A stretch of DNA of 64,000 bases from positions 103,206-167,205 of the forward strand of contig NZ_JRMV01000279.1 in NCBI RefSeq assembly GCF_000758755.1. Direction: 5' to 3'. The position numbers and the translations under genes are program-made. This DNA is from Actinomyces sp. S6-Spd3. GTDB taxonomy: Bacteria; Actinomycetota; Actinomycetes; Actinomycetales; Actinomycetaceae. Below are positions 53,868-63,741 of this stretch, in pieces (positions within the stretch are counted from its first letter, which is position 1; each line of letters starts with the position of its first letter). The notes under the pieces were generated by a model that saw nothing but the letters and a program-made list of their open reading frames with translations, was not told the DNA's origin and made no database searches.

Positions 53868-55933
53868 TGAGCATTCTCCTCGGGTTGCACTCCCCCGGCG
53901 GGATCATCAAGCGTCATCGCTGGCTCGGCCGCAGCCTCGCTGGGATCCGAATTCGGATCAAACTTCGCGCGGTCACCACCGGGCATCTCAATGGGGTTGC
54001 CCATAACTGCACCATCGATGGCAGCCTCTTCGCCATAATTCCACACGGGACGCTCATCTTGCTTGATGACATCGGCGAAGATCTCAGCCAGCTGAGCTTC
54101 GTCCAGGGTTTCTTCTTCAAGAAGACGCTGAGCGAGGCGGTCCAAGACGTGACGATTCTTCGTCAGGATCTCCCATGCTTCGCGGGTTGCCGCGTCCATA
54201 AACTTGCGAACTTCCTCATCCACGATGGATGCCAATTCGTCTGAGTATGCGCGCTCATTCCCGCGGCCCATTCCATACCCGGTCATGGGATCGGATTCGT
54301 CCGCACTCAGCCGCACATTACCGATGCGATCGGACATACCGTATTCGGTGACCAAAGCACGTGCCTGTGCGCTGGCCTTTTGGATATCGTTCGAGGCGCC
54401 GGTGGAAGGATCACGGAAGACGAGTTCTTCGGCGACGCGACCACCCATCGCGTAGACCAGATCATCGAGAATTTGGTTCCTGGTCTTGGAGTAACGATCC
54501 TCGGTCGGGAGCACCATGGTGTAGCCCAAAGCGCGACCGCGCGGAAGAATCGTCACCTTCGTGACCGGGTCCGTGTATCGAAGAGCAGCAGCACACAGGG
54601 CGTGGCCACCTTCGTGATAGGCGGTCACCAACTTGTCGTGGTCGTTCATCACGCGAGTACGCTTCTGCGGGCCAGCGATGACGCGGTCAATGGCCTCGTC
54701 AATGGCACGGTTATCGATCAGGTCAGCGTTGGAGCGAGCGGTCAGCAGCGCGGCCTCGTTCAAAACATTGGCAAGGTCGGCGCCGGTGAAACCCGGGGTG
54801 CGCTTCGCGATCGTGTGGAGGTTGACGTCATTGGTCAGCGGCTTGCCTTCGGCGTGCACACGCAAGATGGCCTCGCGCCCCTTGAGATCAGGGGCTTCAA
54901 CCGCGATCTGACGGTCAAAGCGTCCCGGACGCAGCAGCGCCGGATCAAGAATATCGGGGCGGTTCGTTGCCGCAATGAAGATCAAGTTCGAGGAATCGTC
55001 AAAACCATCCATCTCAACCAGGAGCTGGTTCAGAGTCTGGTCGCGTTCATCGGAGCCGCCGCCATATCCCGAACCACGGTGGCGACCGATGGAGTCGATT
55101 TCGTCGACGAAGATGATCGCGGGAGCAACCTTCTTGGCGCGTGCAACCAAGTCGCGCACGCGCGAGGCGCCAACACCGACGTACATTTCGAGGAACTCGG
55201 AACCGGCGATAGAGAAGAAGGGGGCATCGGCCTCTCCTGCAACTGCCTTTGCCAGCAGAGTCTTACCCGTTCCGGGTGGACCGTAAAGCAGGACGCCTCG
55301 GGGAATGCGGGCTCCAACCTTGTGGAACTTTTCGGGGGCAATCAGGAATTCGCGAACTTCTTCGAGTTCTTCGACGGCCTCATCTTCACCCGCGACATCC
55401 GCGAAGGTGACATTTGGACGCTCTTGGTTAAATTCCTTCGTGCGGCTCTGGCTGAAGGGACCCATCATCCGCCCGCCGCCAATTCGGCCCATGAAGAACC
55501 AGAAGAGGCCCATGACGATGAGCAGCGGCAGGACCATGACCAGGGTCGAACCCAGAAGCGAAGACTGTGGATAGTAGGCGTTCCACCCGGTTGTCGGCGA
55601 GGCCTTCTCTACTGCATCGACGATAGCCTGCGACTGCGTGCGCGCGTAGGTGAAGGAGATCGAACGTCCAAGGCTGCGCTCACGATCATTGGCCCCGACG
55701 GCCTTGTGCGTCCAAGGGTCCTTGAGCATCAGGTTGACCTGCTGCGTGCCGTCATTGACACTCACGCGCTCAATCTGAGCTTCCTTCAGGATCTGAAGGC
55801 CTTCGGAGGTATCCACCGACTGGGGCTGGAACCACGTCCACAAGAAGAACAGCGCGATGATGAGGGGCAGCACGGGAATTGCTGCAAGCCCCCAGGCGTT
55901 CTTCTTTTTCTTGCTCTGAGTGTTATTTGCCAT
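53864..55933 (-). CDS. ftsH: ATP-dependent zinc metalloprotease FtsH
   Basis: This 689-residue membrane AAA protease has two N-terminal helices (about 14-35 and 123-146) around an extracytoplasmic domain. The AAA module follows with Walker A GPPGTGKT, Walker [14 protein letters not shown] and the second region of homology ([22 protein letters not shown]). The zinc site is HEGGH. The C-terminal 60 residues are acidic and disordered. AAAGGGG precedes the ATG. It degrades membrane and regulatory proteins. Confidence 0.97.
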   Translation of the reverse strand: MANNTQSKKKKNAWGLAAIPVLPLIIALFFLWTWFQPQSVDTSEGLQILKEAQIERVSVNDGTQQVNLMLKDPWTHKAVGANDRERSLGRSISFTYARTQSQAIVDAVEKASPTTGWNAYYPQSSLLGSTLVMVLPLLIVMGLFWFFMGRIGGGRMMGPFSQSRTKEFNQERPNVTFADVAGEDEAVEELEEVREFLIAPEKFHKVGARIPRGVLLYGPPGTGKTLLAKAVAGEADAPFFSIAGSEFLEMYVGVGASRVRDLVARAKKVAPAIIFVDEIDSIGRHRGSGYGGGSDERDQTLNQLLVEMDGFDDSSNLIFIAATNRPDILDPALLRPGRFDRQIAVEAPDLKGREAILRVHAEGKPLTNDVNLHTIAKRTPGFTGADLANVLNEAALLTARSNADLIDNRAIDEAIDRVIAGPQKRTRVMNDHDKLVTAYHEGGHALCAAALRYTDPVTKVTILPRGRALGYTMVLPTEDRYSKTRNQILDDLVYAMGGRVAEELVFRDPSTGASNDIQKASAQARALVTEYGMSDRIGNVRLSADESDPMTGYGMGRGNERAYSDELASIVDEEVRKFMDAATREAWEILTKNRHVLDRLAQRLLEEETLDEAQLAEIFADVIKQDERPVWNYGEEAAIDGAVMGNPIEMPGGDRAKFDPNSDPSEAAAEPAMTLDDPAGGVQPEENAQ

Positions 55934-55944
55934 GGAAGCCCCTT

Positions 55945-56499
55945 TCAGCCGCCATAAACATGCGGCGCCAAGGTCCCGACGAAGGGAAGATGACGGTAGC
56001 GCTCTGCATAGTCGAGGCCGTAGCCCACGACGAATTCGTTGGGGATATCAAAACCGACGTATTTGACGTCAACATGGACCTTTGCAGCTTCAGGCTTGCG
56101 AAGCGCTGCAGCGATTTCGACCGATGCTGCACCGCGAGACAAGAGGTTTTCGCGGAGCCACGACAGCGTCAGACCCGAGTCGATAATGTCTTCGACAATC
56201 AGGACGTCCCGGCCATGCACATCTGCGTCGAGATCCTTAAGGATGCGAACCACGCCGGAAGACTTTGTGCCGGTCCCATAGGAAGACACGGCCATCCAGT
56301 CCATTGCCAGCGGAGTGTGAAGATTGCGTGACAAATCGGCCATCACCATGAGAGCGCCCTTGAGAACGCCTACTAAGAGAAGCTCTTTGCCTTGATAATC
56401 CGCGTCGATTTGCGCAGCGAGTTCACGCATTCGGCGAGATAGTTCGTCCTCGGTAACCAGAATGCGCTCGAGCGCATCTCCCATGTCCTGTGCGTCCAC
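55945..56499 (-). CDS. hpt: Hypoxanthine phosphoribosyltransferase
   Basis: This 184-residue purine salvage enzyme makes IMP or GMP from hypoxanthine or guanine and PRPP. The PRPP-binding motif VLIVEDIIDSGLTLSWL is typical, and the base-binding region KYVGFDIPNEFVVGYGLDYAERYRHLPF follows near the C-terminus. It lies between tilS and ftsH, the usual order in Gram-positive bacteria and actinobacteria. Confidence 0.95.
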   Translation of the reverse strand: MDAQDMGDALERILVTEDELSRRMRELAAQIDADYQGKELLLVGVLKGALMVMADLSRNLHTPLAMDWMAVSSYGTGTKSSGVVRILKDLDADVHGRDVLIVEDIIDSGLTLSWLRENLLSRGAASVEIAAALRKPEAAKVHVDVKYVGFDIPNEFVVGYGLDYAERYRHLPFVGTLAPHVYGG

Positions 56500-56563
56500 A
56501 GTTCCATGTCCTTTCGACTGCTAGTCCAGATAATAAGAGTGCCACATGTGCCCTACGGGCTGC

Positions 56564-57652
56564 TCAGTGACGCGGTCTTTCTCGCTCTAGGCGCAATGGC
56601 TGCAAGATGAGCCTCGCATCTTTTCCTTTTCCCGCGCGCGTGAGCGTCCCTTTGGGAATCGAGAGAGGACCTTGCCCGCTCCAGTGAGTGATGAGTGCAT
56701 CGGCCTCTTCGAGGTGAGCCAGGGAGGGTGCTCCCACTGCGCTGAGATAGCGGTGAAGAACGCGCATGCGCACCGCTTGGGGGATTTCTTTGAGTTCTGC
56801 GACCCGAAGTACCCCGATTCCCGAGGCCGCCCCGGCCGAAGCCTCCCACGCGCGCTGCCAAACTTGCTCTGCCCACTCATCGAGGGCCTCGTCGTCTGCA
56901 GCGGAAAGTTCAGCCGTGCGGGCAAGGGCAGGAACCGGGTCCATCCCAAGGCTATTCGCGAGGCTGGGGATCGCCTGCTCGCGCACCGCACTGCGGCGCA
57001 GCGCACTCCCGTCAGCAGCTCGCCACGGACCGTCCATCTTGTTCGAGGGGTCATCAACCCAAGGAAGCTCAAGCTGGCGGCATGCACCTAGAGTCTCGCT
57101 GCGGCGGCAATTCATCAGGGGACGCATCCACACGATGCTCCCGGCGTCATCGCGAACACTCATCGCGCGCAGGGAGCCAACTCCAGAGCCTCGTGCAAGG
57201 CGCAAAAGAACAGTCTCGGCCTGGTCGTCCATCGTGTGTCCTAAGAAGACGGCGACCCTCTCGCCCAAAGTCCGGGCGTGCGTGGCAAGTGCACTCCGGC
57301 GGGCCAAGCGAGCCGAGGCCTCGGGACCACCTGGGGCGTCGACGGTGACGCTCACCCACGAACTCTGCGCGCCCAAGGAGGCCATCACTTCGCATGTTTC
57401 TTGGGCCTCGCGATCCGAACCCGGACGGATCCCGTGATCAACGCTGAGGGTATAAGGGGTGGATCCAGCGCGCAGGCAGTGGTCGATGACAACCGCTGCG
57501 AGAGCTGTGGAATCTGCGCCGCCCGATACTGCGATCAGAATCGCGTCGCAATTGGCAAGCGCCCAGTGCACGTGCTCGCGCACGGCCAGAGAGAGGCGTC
57601 GCACATCCCCCGTGGGGTTTGCGGGAATAGATTTCACTGGAAGCTCGGCCAC
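56564..57652 (-). CDS. tilS: tRNA(Ile)-lysidine synthetase
   Basis: This 362-residue PP-loop ATPase modifies the wobble cytidine of tRNA(Ile) with lysine. The ATP loop AVSGGADSTALAA near residue 43 and the family stretch FLGHTMDDQAETVLLRLARGSG are intact, followed by RPLMNCRRSETLGACRQLELPWVDDPSN. The C-terminal tRNA-recognition part is short, as in other actinobacteria. The start overlaps the upstream gene by 19 nt; a later start is possible. Confidence 0.94.
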   Translation of the reverse strand: MAELPVKSIPANPTGDVRRLSLAVREHVHWALANCDAILIAVSGGADSTALAAVVIDHCLRAGSTPYTLSVDHGIRPGSDREAQETCEVMASLGAQSSWVSVTVDAPGGPEASARLARRSALATHARTLGERVAVFLGHTMDDQAETVLLRLARGSGVGSLRAMSVRDDAGSIVWMRPLMNCRRSETLGACRQLELPWVDDPSNKMDGPWRAADGSALRRSAVREQAIPSLANSLGMDPVPALARTAELSAADDEALDEWAEQVWQRAWEASAGAASGIGVLRVAELKEIPQAVRMRVLHRYLSAVGAPSLAHLEEADALITHWSGQGPLSIPKGTLTRAGKGKDARLILQPLRLERERPRH

Positions 57653-58443
57653 ATCCGCGGGGTCAAAATCGATTCAAGACCGGGGCCTGCAACAACCTCG
57701 CGGACATAGCTCGCCATCTCGCGGCGAGCCTGGATGACCCCCTGCGGAACAAGCCCGCCCAAAAGGGTGACAAGCGCTCCGTCCACCATGAAATCAGCCG
57801 GGCGGTGAGCATCAATCCATTTAACGGAAGACAGGTCCTTCGGAGTCAATGAATCCATAAAAACATCAATGATGCAATCACGGACAAGAAGCTGGCGAGA
57901 AAGCTCTTGCGCATCAATCGGATCAATCGACGCAACCGGAACAAGTTCACGGCAGTATTCCTCAAAGAAAGGCGTCCGCGAAGAAAGCCACACATCAACG
58001 GCCCCGCGCAAAGCAACCCACTTTGCCCAGTCGCCCAAGTCAAACTTTCCGCGAATGCCGGCCTCGAGAACATTCGGAGCAACGATGCAGGCGACCCCGC
58101 CATTGGGACCACTCACGCTCAAAGAACGCCTCGCGAGAACTCCGAGAGCGCCCCGGGCGGTGAGGATCCTGGGTGCGCTTTGCAGCTGAACTCCCCAGTC
58201 CTCGGCGAATTGCGCCCACAGACGCATCGAAGAGCGGCGCTCGACGAGAGGAAGAGAGACCTCAACCGGCGAAAACTCAGCAAAACGGCCAATGACGCCG
58301 GGAAGGCGCTTGTTCGCCCACTCCTGGCCGCGCTTCAAACGAGAAACTATCGCCTGCGCCGAAGCGAAAGACGCCTGGGGGCCCGAAAAAATGCCTAAAG
58401 CAGAGACCTGCGCGATTTGTGTCAGAGTGGGATAGATCGGCAT
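57634..58443 (-). CDS. DUF2342-family protein lacking the HExxH zinc motif
   Basis: This 269-residue protein sits where actinobacteria carry a zinc-metalloprotease-like DUF2342 gene (between dacB and tilS). The stretch VAPNVLEAGIRGKFDLGDWAKWVAL (121-145) resembles the family region that precedes the HExxH helix. The helix itself reads RGAVDVW (146-152), with no His-Glu-x-x-His. It is also shorter than typical members (about 350). It therefore looks like a catalytically dead relative; the frame is intact and in operon, so not a plain pseudogene. Family assignment rests on synteny and this partial match recalled from memory. Confidence 0.6.
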   Translation of the reverse strand: MPIYPTLTQIAQVSALGIFSGPQASFASAQAIVSRLKRGQEWANKRLPGVIGRFAEFSPVEVSLPLVERRSSMRLWAQFAEDWGVQLQSAPRILTARGALGVLARRSLSVSGPNGGVACIVAPNVLEAGIRGKFDLGDWAKWVALRGAVDVWLSSRTPFFEEYCRELVPVASIDPIDAQELSRQLLVRDCIIDVFMDSLTPKDLSSVKWIDAHRPADFMVDGALVTLLGGLVPQGVIQARREMASYVREVVAGPGLESILTPRMWPSFQ

Positions 58444-58468
58444 GTCTCTATGCTATCGAATCGGCCCG

Positions 58469-59848
58469 TCACATTTCGGCGATTGCGGTGACAAAATTGT
58501 CCAGATAACCGCGAGTTGCATAGGCGCCATCATTGGGAACCTTATCGATACCGATGACGAAGATCACCGGGTGCCCCTTCGAGGTCGAGACAACTCCCGC
58601 GAGTGAAGACACTTCCGCCAAAGACCCCGTTTTTGCCTGAGCATTGCCCGCGACCATGTCATCGGTGAGGCGATTCGCCAAAGTCCCCTGAACTCCAGCC
58701 CACGGAAGATTACGCACAACGCGCGGCGCGACGGGTTGGGTGGCGTCGAAGCCCTGGGAAAGGATTGCTGCCAAAGTCTTCGGGTGAATCCGATCGTTCG
58801 AGGAAAGCCCCGAGCAGTCCTCCAAAGAAAGCTGATCGGTAGGAATTCCGCGCTCACTCAGCGTCTTCTCGAGGGTCTGGACCGACCCGGCGAAACTTGC
58901 TTCCCCACCGGATTGGCGTGCGGCAAAGTGACAGTACTGGTCCGCCAAGGTGTTATCCGAGTGATAGAGCATCCAGCGAATCTGCTCGTCGACGCTCGCG
59001 GACTGCACGGAAGCGATCCGAGTTGCGCCTTGGGGGGCTGGGCCTCGGACCCCGAAATCAACATCGATTCCCTGCGCGCGAAGCTTCTGCGCGAAAACTT
59101 CAGCGACGTTCGAGATCGAGTCCGCGTAGAATTCATTCGATTTGGGGTAGGTGCGCCCCGCATCGATCGCGTAGGGAGCGAGCTGGCCTTCGTAGCCCGC
59201 AACCTGCTGTTCGCTCCACGAGGCCGGGCGCGCGGTATCCGCAAAAAGCGCGGGGGCCGCGTGCAATTCGACATGCGAAATGCCCTTAGACATCAGGGAA
59301 CTCGCCGTATCTTTCGCCAGGGTTTCGAGGCCCGCACGGCCGCTGACCTCGATGGAATTGGTTCCCTCGCCCAGAAGAAGATCGCCCTCGCCCTCGAGGT
59401 AGATATTGTCGTTATCCTGAGCGACCGAGGTCGTCAGATGCGAATTCGGGTCGAGGTGGGACAGCGCAGTGTAGGCGGTAAGGATCTTGGTGATCGAGGC
59501 CGGGGTGTGGGCGCTATTCGCGTTGTACTCGTAGAGAGTGTTGCCGCTTCGCGCGTCAACGACCATTGCCCACGCGTTCCAGCCGCCTTCTTGTGCGGCG
59601 GCAACGCTAGGTGCCCATGCTTCTTCGAGCTCGCGGCTCGTGGGGGCTTGACTATCCCCCTGTCCCTGTGGAACATTCAGTGTCGGAGCGGGCACAGCTG
59701 ACGCTGTGGGGGCAGCAGATGGTGCGGGTGCTTGAGAAAGTGTGAAGATGCCTGGTGCGGCATCCTGCACATCTGCTACAAAATAGGCTGCGATCAGCAC
59801 TGCGGCGCTCGATGCGCCTACAATCGCAGCAGTAGTCCCACGTCGCAT
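58469..59848 (-). CDS. dacB: D-alanyl-D-alanine carboxypeptidase (PBP4 type)
   Basis: This 459-residue penicillin-binding protein trims peptidoglycan peptides. An N-terminal signal anchor (AAIVGASSAAVLIAAYFVA) and a Pro/Ala linker lead to the catalytic domain. That domain has the SxxK motif at S118-K121 (PASITK), SDN in YHSDNTLADQY and KTG in AQAKTGSLAEV. The large insert between motifs 1 and 2 is typical of class C PBP4. It is divergent from ppa and opens the tilS-hpt-ftsH transcription unit. Confidence 0.93.
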   Translation of the reverse strand: MRRGTTAAIVGASSAAVLIAAYFVADVQDAAPGIFTLSQAPAPSAAPTASAVPAPTLNVPQGQGDSQAPTSRELEEAWAPSVAAAQEGGWNAWAMVVDARSGNTLYEYNANSAHTPASITKILTAYTALSHLDPNSHLTTSVAQDNDNIYLEGEGDLLLGEGTNSIEVSGRAGLETLAKDTASSLMSKGISHVELHAAPALFADTARPASWSEQQVAGYEGQLAPYAIDAGRTYPKSNEFYADSISNVAEVFAQKLRAQGIDVDFGVRGPAPQGATRIASVQSASVDEQIRWMLYHSDNTLADQYCHFAARQSGGEASFAGSVQTLEKTLSERGIPTDQLSLEDCSGLSSNDRIHPKTLAAILSQGFDATQPVAPRVVRNLPWAGVQGTLANRLTDDMVAGNAQAKTGSLAEVSSLAGVVSTSKGHPVIFVIGIDKVPNDGAYATRGYLDNFVTAIAEM

Positions 59849-59955
59849 GTAGGGGTTGTCCTTCCGTCAATGACCTAGGAACACCCTAATGCTTCGGGGG
59901 GTAAGAATACGTAATCGACATCCACGTGGTGGATCAACGACTCAGGAGGGCTCGA

Positions 59956-60453
59956 ATGGAATTCGACGTGACCATCGAGATTCCCAAGGGGAACCGTAAC
60001 AAGTACGAGATCGATCACGAGACTGGACGCATCCGCTTGGACCGTATGCTCTTCACCTCGACTCGATACCCCGATGACTACGGTTTTATCGATGACACGC
60101 TGGGCGAGGACGGGGATCCCTTGGATGCTCTTGTTCTCCTCGAAGAACCCACTTTCCCCGGCTGCGTGATTCGCTGCCGCGCCCTTGGAATGTTCCGCAT
60201 GCGCGACGAAAAGGGCGGTGACGATAAGGTCCTGTGCGTGCCCGCTTCGGACCAGCGCGCCGCGTGGCGTACCGACATCGAAGATGTCTCGGAGTTCCAC
60301 CGCCTGGAAATCCAGCACTTCTTCGAGGTCTACAAGGACCTCGAGCCCGGCAAGAGCGTCGAAGGTGCGCACTGGGTGGGCCGAGAAGAGGCAGAAGAAG
60401 AAATCCGCCGTTCCTTCGAGCGCGCAGAGACAGAAGGCTTCAACGCTCACTGA
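59956..60453 (+). CDS. ppa: Inorganic pyrophosphatase
   Basis: This 165-residue soluble family I pyrophosphatase hydrolyses pyrophosphate. Family stretches are [38 protein letters not shown] (metal-binding aspartates) and the [24 protein letters not shown] end. ATG 59956 has AGGAGGGCTCGA in front; the longer frame has none. A terminator hairpin follows at 60482. Confidence 0.96.
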   Translation: MEFDVTIEIPKGNRNKYEIDHETGRIRLDRMLFTSTRYPDDYGFIDDTLGEDGDPLDALVLLEEPTFPGCVIRCRALGMFRMRDEKGGDDKVLCVPASDQRAAWRTDIEDVSEFHRLEIQHFFEVYKDLEPGKSVEGAHWVGREEAEEEIRRSFERAETEGFNAH

Positions 60454-60481
60454 GCGTTTAATCGTTCTCCCAACGGGATCG

Positions 60482-60517
60482 GGGCTGGTGTTCACTAGAG
60501 CACCAGCCCTTTTCTGT
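60482..60517 (+). terminator. Rho-independent terminator of ppa
   Basis: A 9-bp stem (gggctggtg/caccagccc) with a 10-nt loop is followed by TTTTCTGTTT, 29 nt after the ppa stop. It is a canonical terminator. Confidence 0.9.
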
Positions 60518-60529
60518 TTGCAGCAACGA

Positions 60530-60587
60530 CACACGAAGTCGGCAAATGACACAGGCCATAACGCGTGACATTCACCAACTTCGTGTG
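60530..60587. repeat. 58-bp palindromic repeat, copy 1
   Basis: The element starts cacacgaagt and ends acttcgtgtg. Its two 23-nt arms are complementary at 19 of 23 positions around a 12-nt centre, so it folds into a long hairpin. A second copy at 63926-63983 differs at five positions. It lies between the convergent ppa and osmoprotectant-binding genes, where it may also act as a terminator for the latter. It resembles a REP or small MITE-like element, but no family is recognised. Confidence 0.85.
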
Positions 60588-60638
60588 GCATTCAGGGATG
60601 AGTTGGCGGCACCTGACACCACACAAGTGCCCCCTCAT

Positions 60639-61556
60639 TTACTTGTGCGGCAGCCCCTTCGATTCAAGCCACTTCGAGGCAATCGAGGACGCAGATTGCG
60701 CCTCGACAGTTGACTGCCGATTCATCTCAATCAAGTCCTTGGCGTCCATAGCTGCACTGACCTTATTGATCACAGCGGCTGCATCCTGGTTGATTTTCGT
60801 AGAAACGACCGGCACAACGTGCGATGCCAAGAAGAGTCCCTTCGGGTCGTTGAGGACCGTCAGGCTTCCGTCTGCAAGCGCGGGGTCCGAAGAGTAGATG
60901 TTCGCCAGCTGAATCGAGCCATCGTTCAACGCCTTTACCGTCAGCGGTCCGCCCGAGTCTTCGATCGGCGTGAAAGCAACCTTCACACCGTATTCCGATT
61001 CCAATCCCTTCGGTCCATACGGACGCGTCGCAAGCTCAGAGTTGCCACCAAGAGTGATCTGTCCGGCGCTCGCCAGGTCACCAATTGAGCTGAGAGAGTG
61101 CTCGGAAGCGAAAGCAGTGGTAACAACATAGGAGTCTTGGTCGGTTGCGGGGGCTTCGTCCAATACGCGCAACCCCTTGGGCAGCGCTCCGCCCAGCGCC
61201 TGGTAAACCTCAGTATCCGTACGAGCACTCGCATCTTTATCGAAGTACTGGAGCAAGTTGCCCGTGTACTCCGGGAAAACATCGATCGAACCCGATTCCA
61301 GCTCGGGCATGTAGACCTCGCGCTGACCGATGCGCAGCTGACGCTCGACCGTGAAGCCTGATCCTTCGAGCGCTTGGGCATAGACCTCGGCCAGGATTTC
61401 ATTCGAGTAGTAGTCTTGTGAGCCAACCACGATCTTCGACGAGGCCGCGCTTCCCTTCGCTTCTTCGCCGCCTTCCAGAGACTTCCCTGTGCTGCATGCG
61501 GTGAGTGCAACGGCAGTGAATGCCGCTACCGCGGCGGCGAGAACGGAGCGTTTCAT
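60639..61556 (-). CDS. Osmoprotectant ABC transporter substrate-binding lipoprotein (OpuBC/ProX type)
   Basis: This 305-residue binding protein carries a lipobox LTAC with lipidated Cys21 and then the quaternary-amine-binding fold: IVVGSQDYYSNEILAEVYAQALEGSGF, IDVFPEYTGNLLQYF and a C-terminal AAVINKVSAAMDAKDLIEMNRQ. Such proteins bind glycine betaine, choline or carnitine. It is the last gene of the operon, 60 nt after the permease. The exact ligand is not predictable. Confidence 0.88.
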   Translation of the reverse strand: MKRSVLAAAVAAFTAVALTACSTGKSLEGGEEAKGSAASSKIVVGSQDYYSNEILAEVYAQALEGSGFTVERQLRIGQREVYMPELESGSIDVFPEYTGNLLQYFDKDASARTDTEVYQALGGALPKGLRVLDEAPATDQDSYVVTTAFASEHSLSSIGDLASAGQITLGGNSELATRPYGPKGLESEYGVKVAFTPIEDSGGPLTVKALNDGSIQLANIYSSDPALADGSLTVLNDPKGLFLASHVVPVVSTKINQDAAAVINKVSAAMDAKDLIEMNRQSTVEAQSASSIASKWLESKGLPHK

Positions 61557-61616
61557 TGTCTTTCCTTTGGTTTTGCCTGCTGAGTGTAGAAAAGCCTGTA
61601 AGCGAATGTGATGAAG

Positions 61617-62288
61617 TTATAAAGTTTGTAAATCCGAATGGGTTCGGGAGCGCAGGAGACGCATGAGTCCTGCAAGCATGGCGTCGGTAATGAGTGCCAG
61701 TGCAACAACAACGATCGCGCCTCCGATCATCTGTCCATAATCGCGCGTCTTCAGCCCCGTGTAGAGGAAACGTCCCAATCCAAGGTTCGCTGTGTATGCA
61801 GCCAGTGTGGCCGTTGCGATCACCTGGAGTACCGCTGAGCGCACACCCGCAAGAATCAGCGGTGCGCCCGCTGGGATCTCTAGCTGTGTGAGGATCTGTC
61901 CTTCAGTCAGGCCAATCGCTCGCGCCGCATCGGATGATCCTTGAGAAGAGATCACACCGGAGTATGCACCTGCGATAATCGGCGGGATTGCAAGTGCAAC
62001 CAGAGCAATCAAGGGGGCTTGCCAACCGATTCCAAGCCACAAACCAACTAGGGTGAGAAGGCCAAGAGTAGGCACCGCACGCGCGGCACCGGTCCCGATC
62101 ATGACGAGGTTCTTCCAACGTCCGGTGTGCCCGATATACAGTCCGATTGGCAATGCGATGAGTGTCGAAACAGAAACAACAGCTGCAACGAAGACGATGT
62201 GCTGACCCACTCGTTCGAAAATCCCGGATGGCCCTAGCCAATTGTGTCCATCCGCCAGCCATTGAAAGGCTTCAAATAGGAGGTTCAT
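61617..62288 (-). CDS. Osmoprotectant ABC transporter permease (OpuB/OpuC type)
   Basis: This 223-residue permease has five or six hydrophobic helices and the family loop DAARAIGLTEGQILTQLEIPAGAPLILAGVRSAVLQ, typical of the betaine/choline permeases. ATG 62288 overlaps the stop of the other permease by ATGA; a start at 62303 would lie inside that gene. The two permeases form a heterodimer with the upstream ATPase. Confidence 0.88.
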   Translation of the reverse strand: MNLLFEAFQWLADGHNWLGPSGIFERVGQHIVFVAAVVSVSTLIALPIGLYIGHTGRWKNLVMIGTGAARAVPTLGLLTLVGLWLGIGWQAPLIALVALAIPPIIAGAYSGVISSQGSSDAARAIGLTEGQILTQLEIPAGAPLILAGVRSAVLQVIATATLAAYTANLGLGRFLYTGLKTRDYGQMIGGAIVVVALALITDAMLAGLMRLLRSRTHSDLQTL

Positions 62289-62920
62289 TGCTTTCGCCTC
62301 CACGGTGTCATTAGCGCTCCCACGCCGACTGCAAGTGCATCCAAAAGCAGAGCCAAGGCAATCGTCATCACCAGCCCGGCCAAGACTTCAACGGTCAATC
62401 CGCGCTGGAAGCCATCGGTAAACAGCGTTCCCAGCGAGCGCACACCAATGAACGCACCAATCGTTACCAAAGCAACCGTCGAGGTAATCACCACTCGTGT
62501 CCCAGAAACGATCACGGGAACAGCCAAAGGAAGCTCAACCGTGCAGAATCGGCGGAGACGCGACATTCCCAGCGCATCGGCGGACTCGAGGACGTCAGCA
62601 GGAACAGCGGCGAAGGCCTCGGCGCACTGACGGATCAGCACAGCGATTCCGTAAATCGTTAGCACAACAACCATGTTGACCCGCGAGCGAAGAGCAACCC
62701 CTGACAAAACCGGAATAACAATCAGGAGTGGCAACGAAGGCACCGCGTAGAGAACTGTCAGGAAAGAGAGAACTACACCCCCGACGCCTTTTGAACGCTG
62801 CGCCCACGCTCCAATGGGAACTGCAATCAGCACCGAAGCAATAATCGCGGGCACTGCGATGGTGAGATGGGTGAGGGTGAGCTCACCGATGAGTGCCCAG
62901 GAACCGGAGAGCCAGTTCAC
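62285..62920 (-). CDS. Osmoprotectant ABC transporter permease (OpuB/OpuC type)
   Basis: This 211-residue membrane protein is the second permease subunit. Hydrophobic helices surround the coupling loop AFAAVPADVLESADALGMSRLRRFCTVELPLAVPVIVSG. It shares the architecture of the other permease but only limited sequence. The start overlaps the ATPase stop by ATGA, so all three are translationally coupled. Confidence 0.88.
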   Translation of the reverse strand: MNWLSGSWALIGELTLTHLTIAVPAIIASVLIAVPIGAWAQRSKGVGGVVLSFLTVLYAVPSLPLLIVIPVLSGVALRSRVNMVVVLTIYGIAVLIRQCAEAFAAVPADVLESADALGMSRLRRFCTVELPLAVPVIVSGTRVVITSTVALVTIGAFIGVRSLGTLFTDGFQRGLTVEVLAGLVMTIALALLLDALAVGVGALMTPWRRKQ

Positions 62921-63741
62921 GCGCGCTCCCCCTGTGCGTCGTTTGCCGAGGCCGTGCTGGGTTTGTTCGCCTGGTCTGCGCCGGTTGCGCCCTCCAAAAT
63001 TCGTTCGCGCTCGCTGATTGCGGAGGTTCCAAGGAACTCGCGAACAAAGTCATTGGCCGGGTTCAGGAGAAGATCGCGCGGAGTACCTTCTTGGGCAATC
63101 TGAGCCCCCTCGCGAAGGAGGACAATGCGATCACCCAGCAAGATGGCCTCGTCAATGTCGTGGGTGACGAAGAGGATCGTGGTGCCCAAGGACTTCTGAA
63201 TGCGACGGAGTTGGCGCTGGAGATCAGCGCGGACCAGAGGGTCGAGGGCTCCGAAGGGTTCATCCATCAGGAGGATATCGGCACGGTTTGCCAGCGCTCG
63301 TGCGACGCCGACGCGTTGGCGCTGGCCGCCAGAAAGCTGTGCGGGATAGCGCTTTGCCATTGAGGGGTCGAGGCCGACGAGCTCCATGAGCTTGAGCGCG
63401 TCGGCTCGCGCGCTTGCCTTTGAGGCGCCTTCGAGAACTGGAACGGTCGCAATGTTGTCAACGATTGTTCGATGCGGGAAGAGGCCCCCGTCTTGAAGGA
63501 CGTAGCCGATGGAGCGGCGAAGAGCGACAGGATCTTCGTTGGCGACGTTTTGCCCTCGGACGGTGACTGTGCCGGATGTTGGCGTAACCATGCGGTTGAC
63601 CATCCGCATGAGCGTGGTCTTGCCGCATCCTGAAGTCCCTAGGAACACTGTTGTTGTGTGTGGGGCAATCGTTAAAGAAAAGTCTTCAACTGCTCGCGTA
63701 TCCGGAGGATATGTCTTTGAAACAGTGTCGAAGGTGATCAT
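62917..63741 (-). CDS. Osmoprotectant ABC transporter ATPase
   Basis: This 274-residue ATPase powers the transporter. Walker A is GTSGCGKTT, the signature is LSGGQRQRVGVARALA, Walker B is ILLMDEPFGALD, and the switch His follows in VTHDID. It resembles OpuCA/ProV but ends without the paired CBS domains many of those carry; a 40-residue Ala/Glu/Asn-rich tail takes their place. So osmosensing by CBS domains is not expected. ATG 63741 (MITFDTVSKTYP) is preferred. It is the first gene of the operon. Confidence 0.9.
   Translation of the reverse strand: MITFDTVSKTYPPDTRAVEDFSLTIAPHTTTVFLGTSGCGKTTLMRMVNRMVTPTSGTVTVRGQNVANEDPVALRRSIGYVLQDGGLFPHRTIVDNIATVPVLEGASKASARADALKLMELVGLDPSMAKRYPAQLSGGQRQRVGVARALANRADILLMDEPFGALDPLVRADLQRQLRRIQKSLGTTILFVTHDIDEAILLGDRIVLLREGAQIAQEGTPRDLLLNPANDFVREFLGTSAISERERILEGATGADQANKPSTASANDAQGERA

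Noticed and set aside
54380..55957. 525-residue open frame antisense to ftsH
   Set aside because: It mirrors ftsH on the other strand, has no family motif, and long antisense frames are expected from third-position GC bias.
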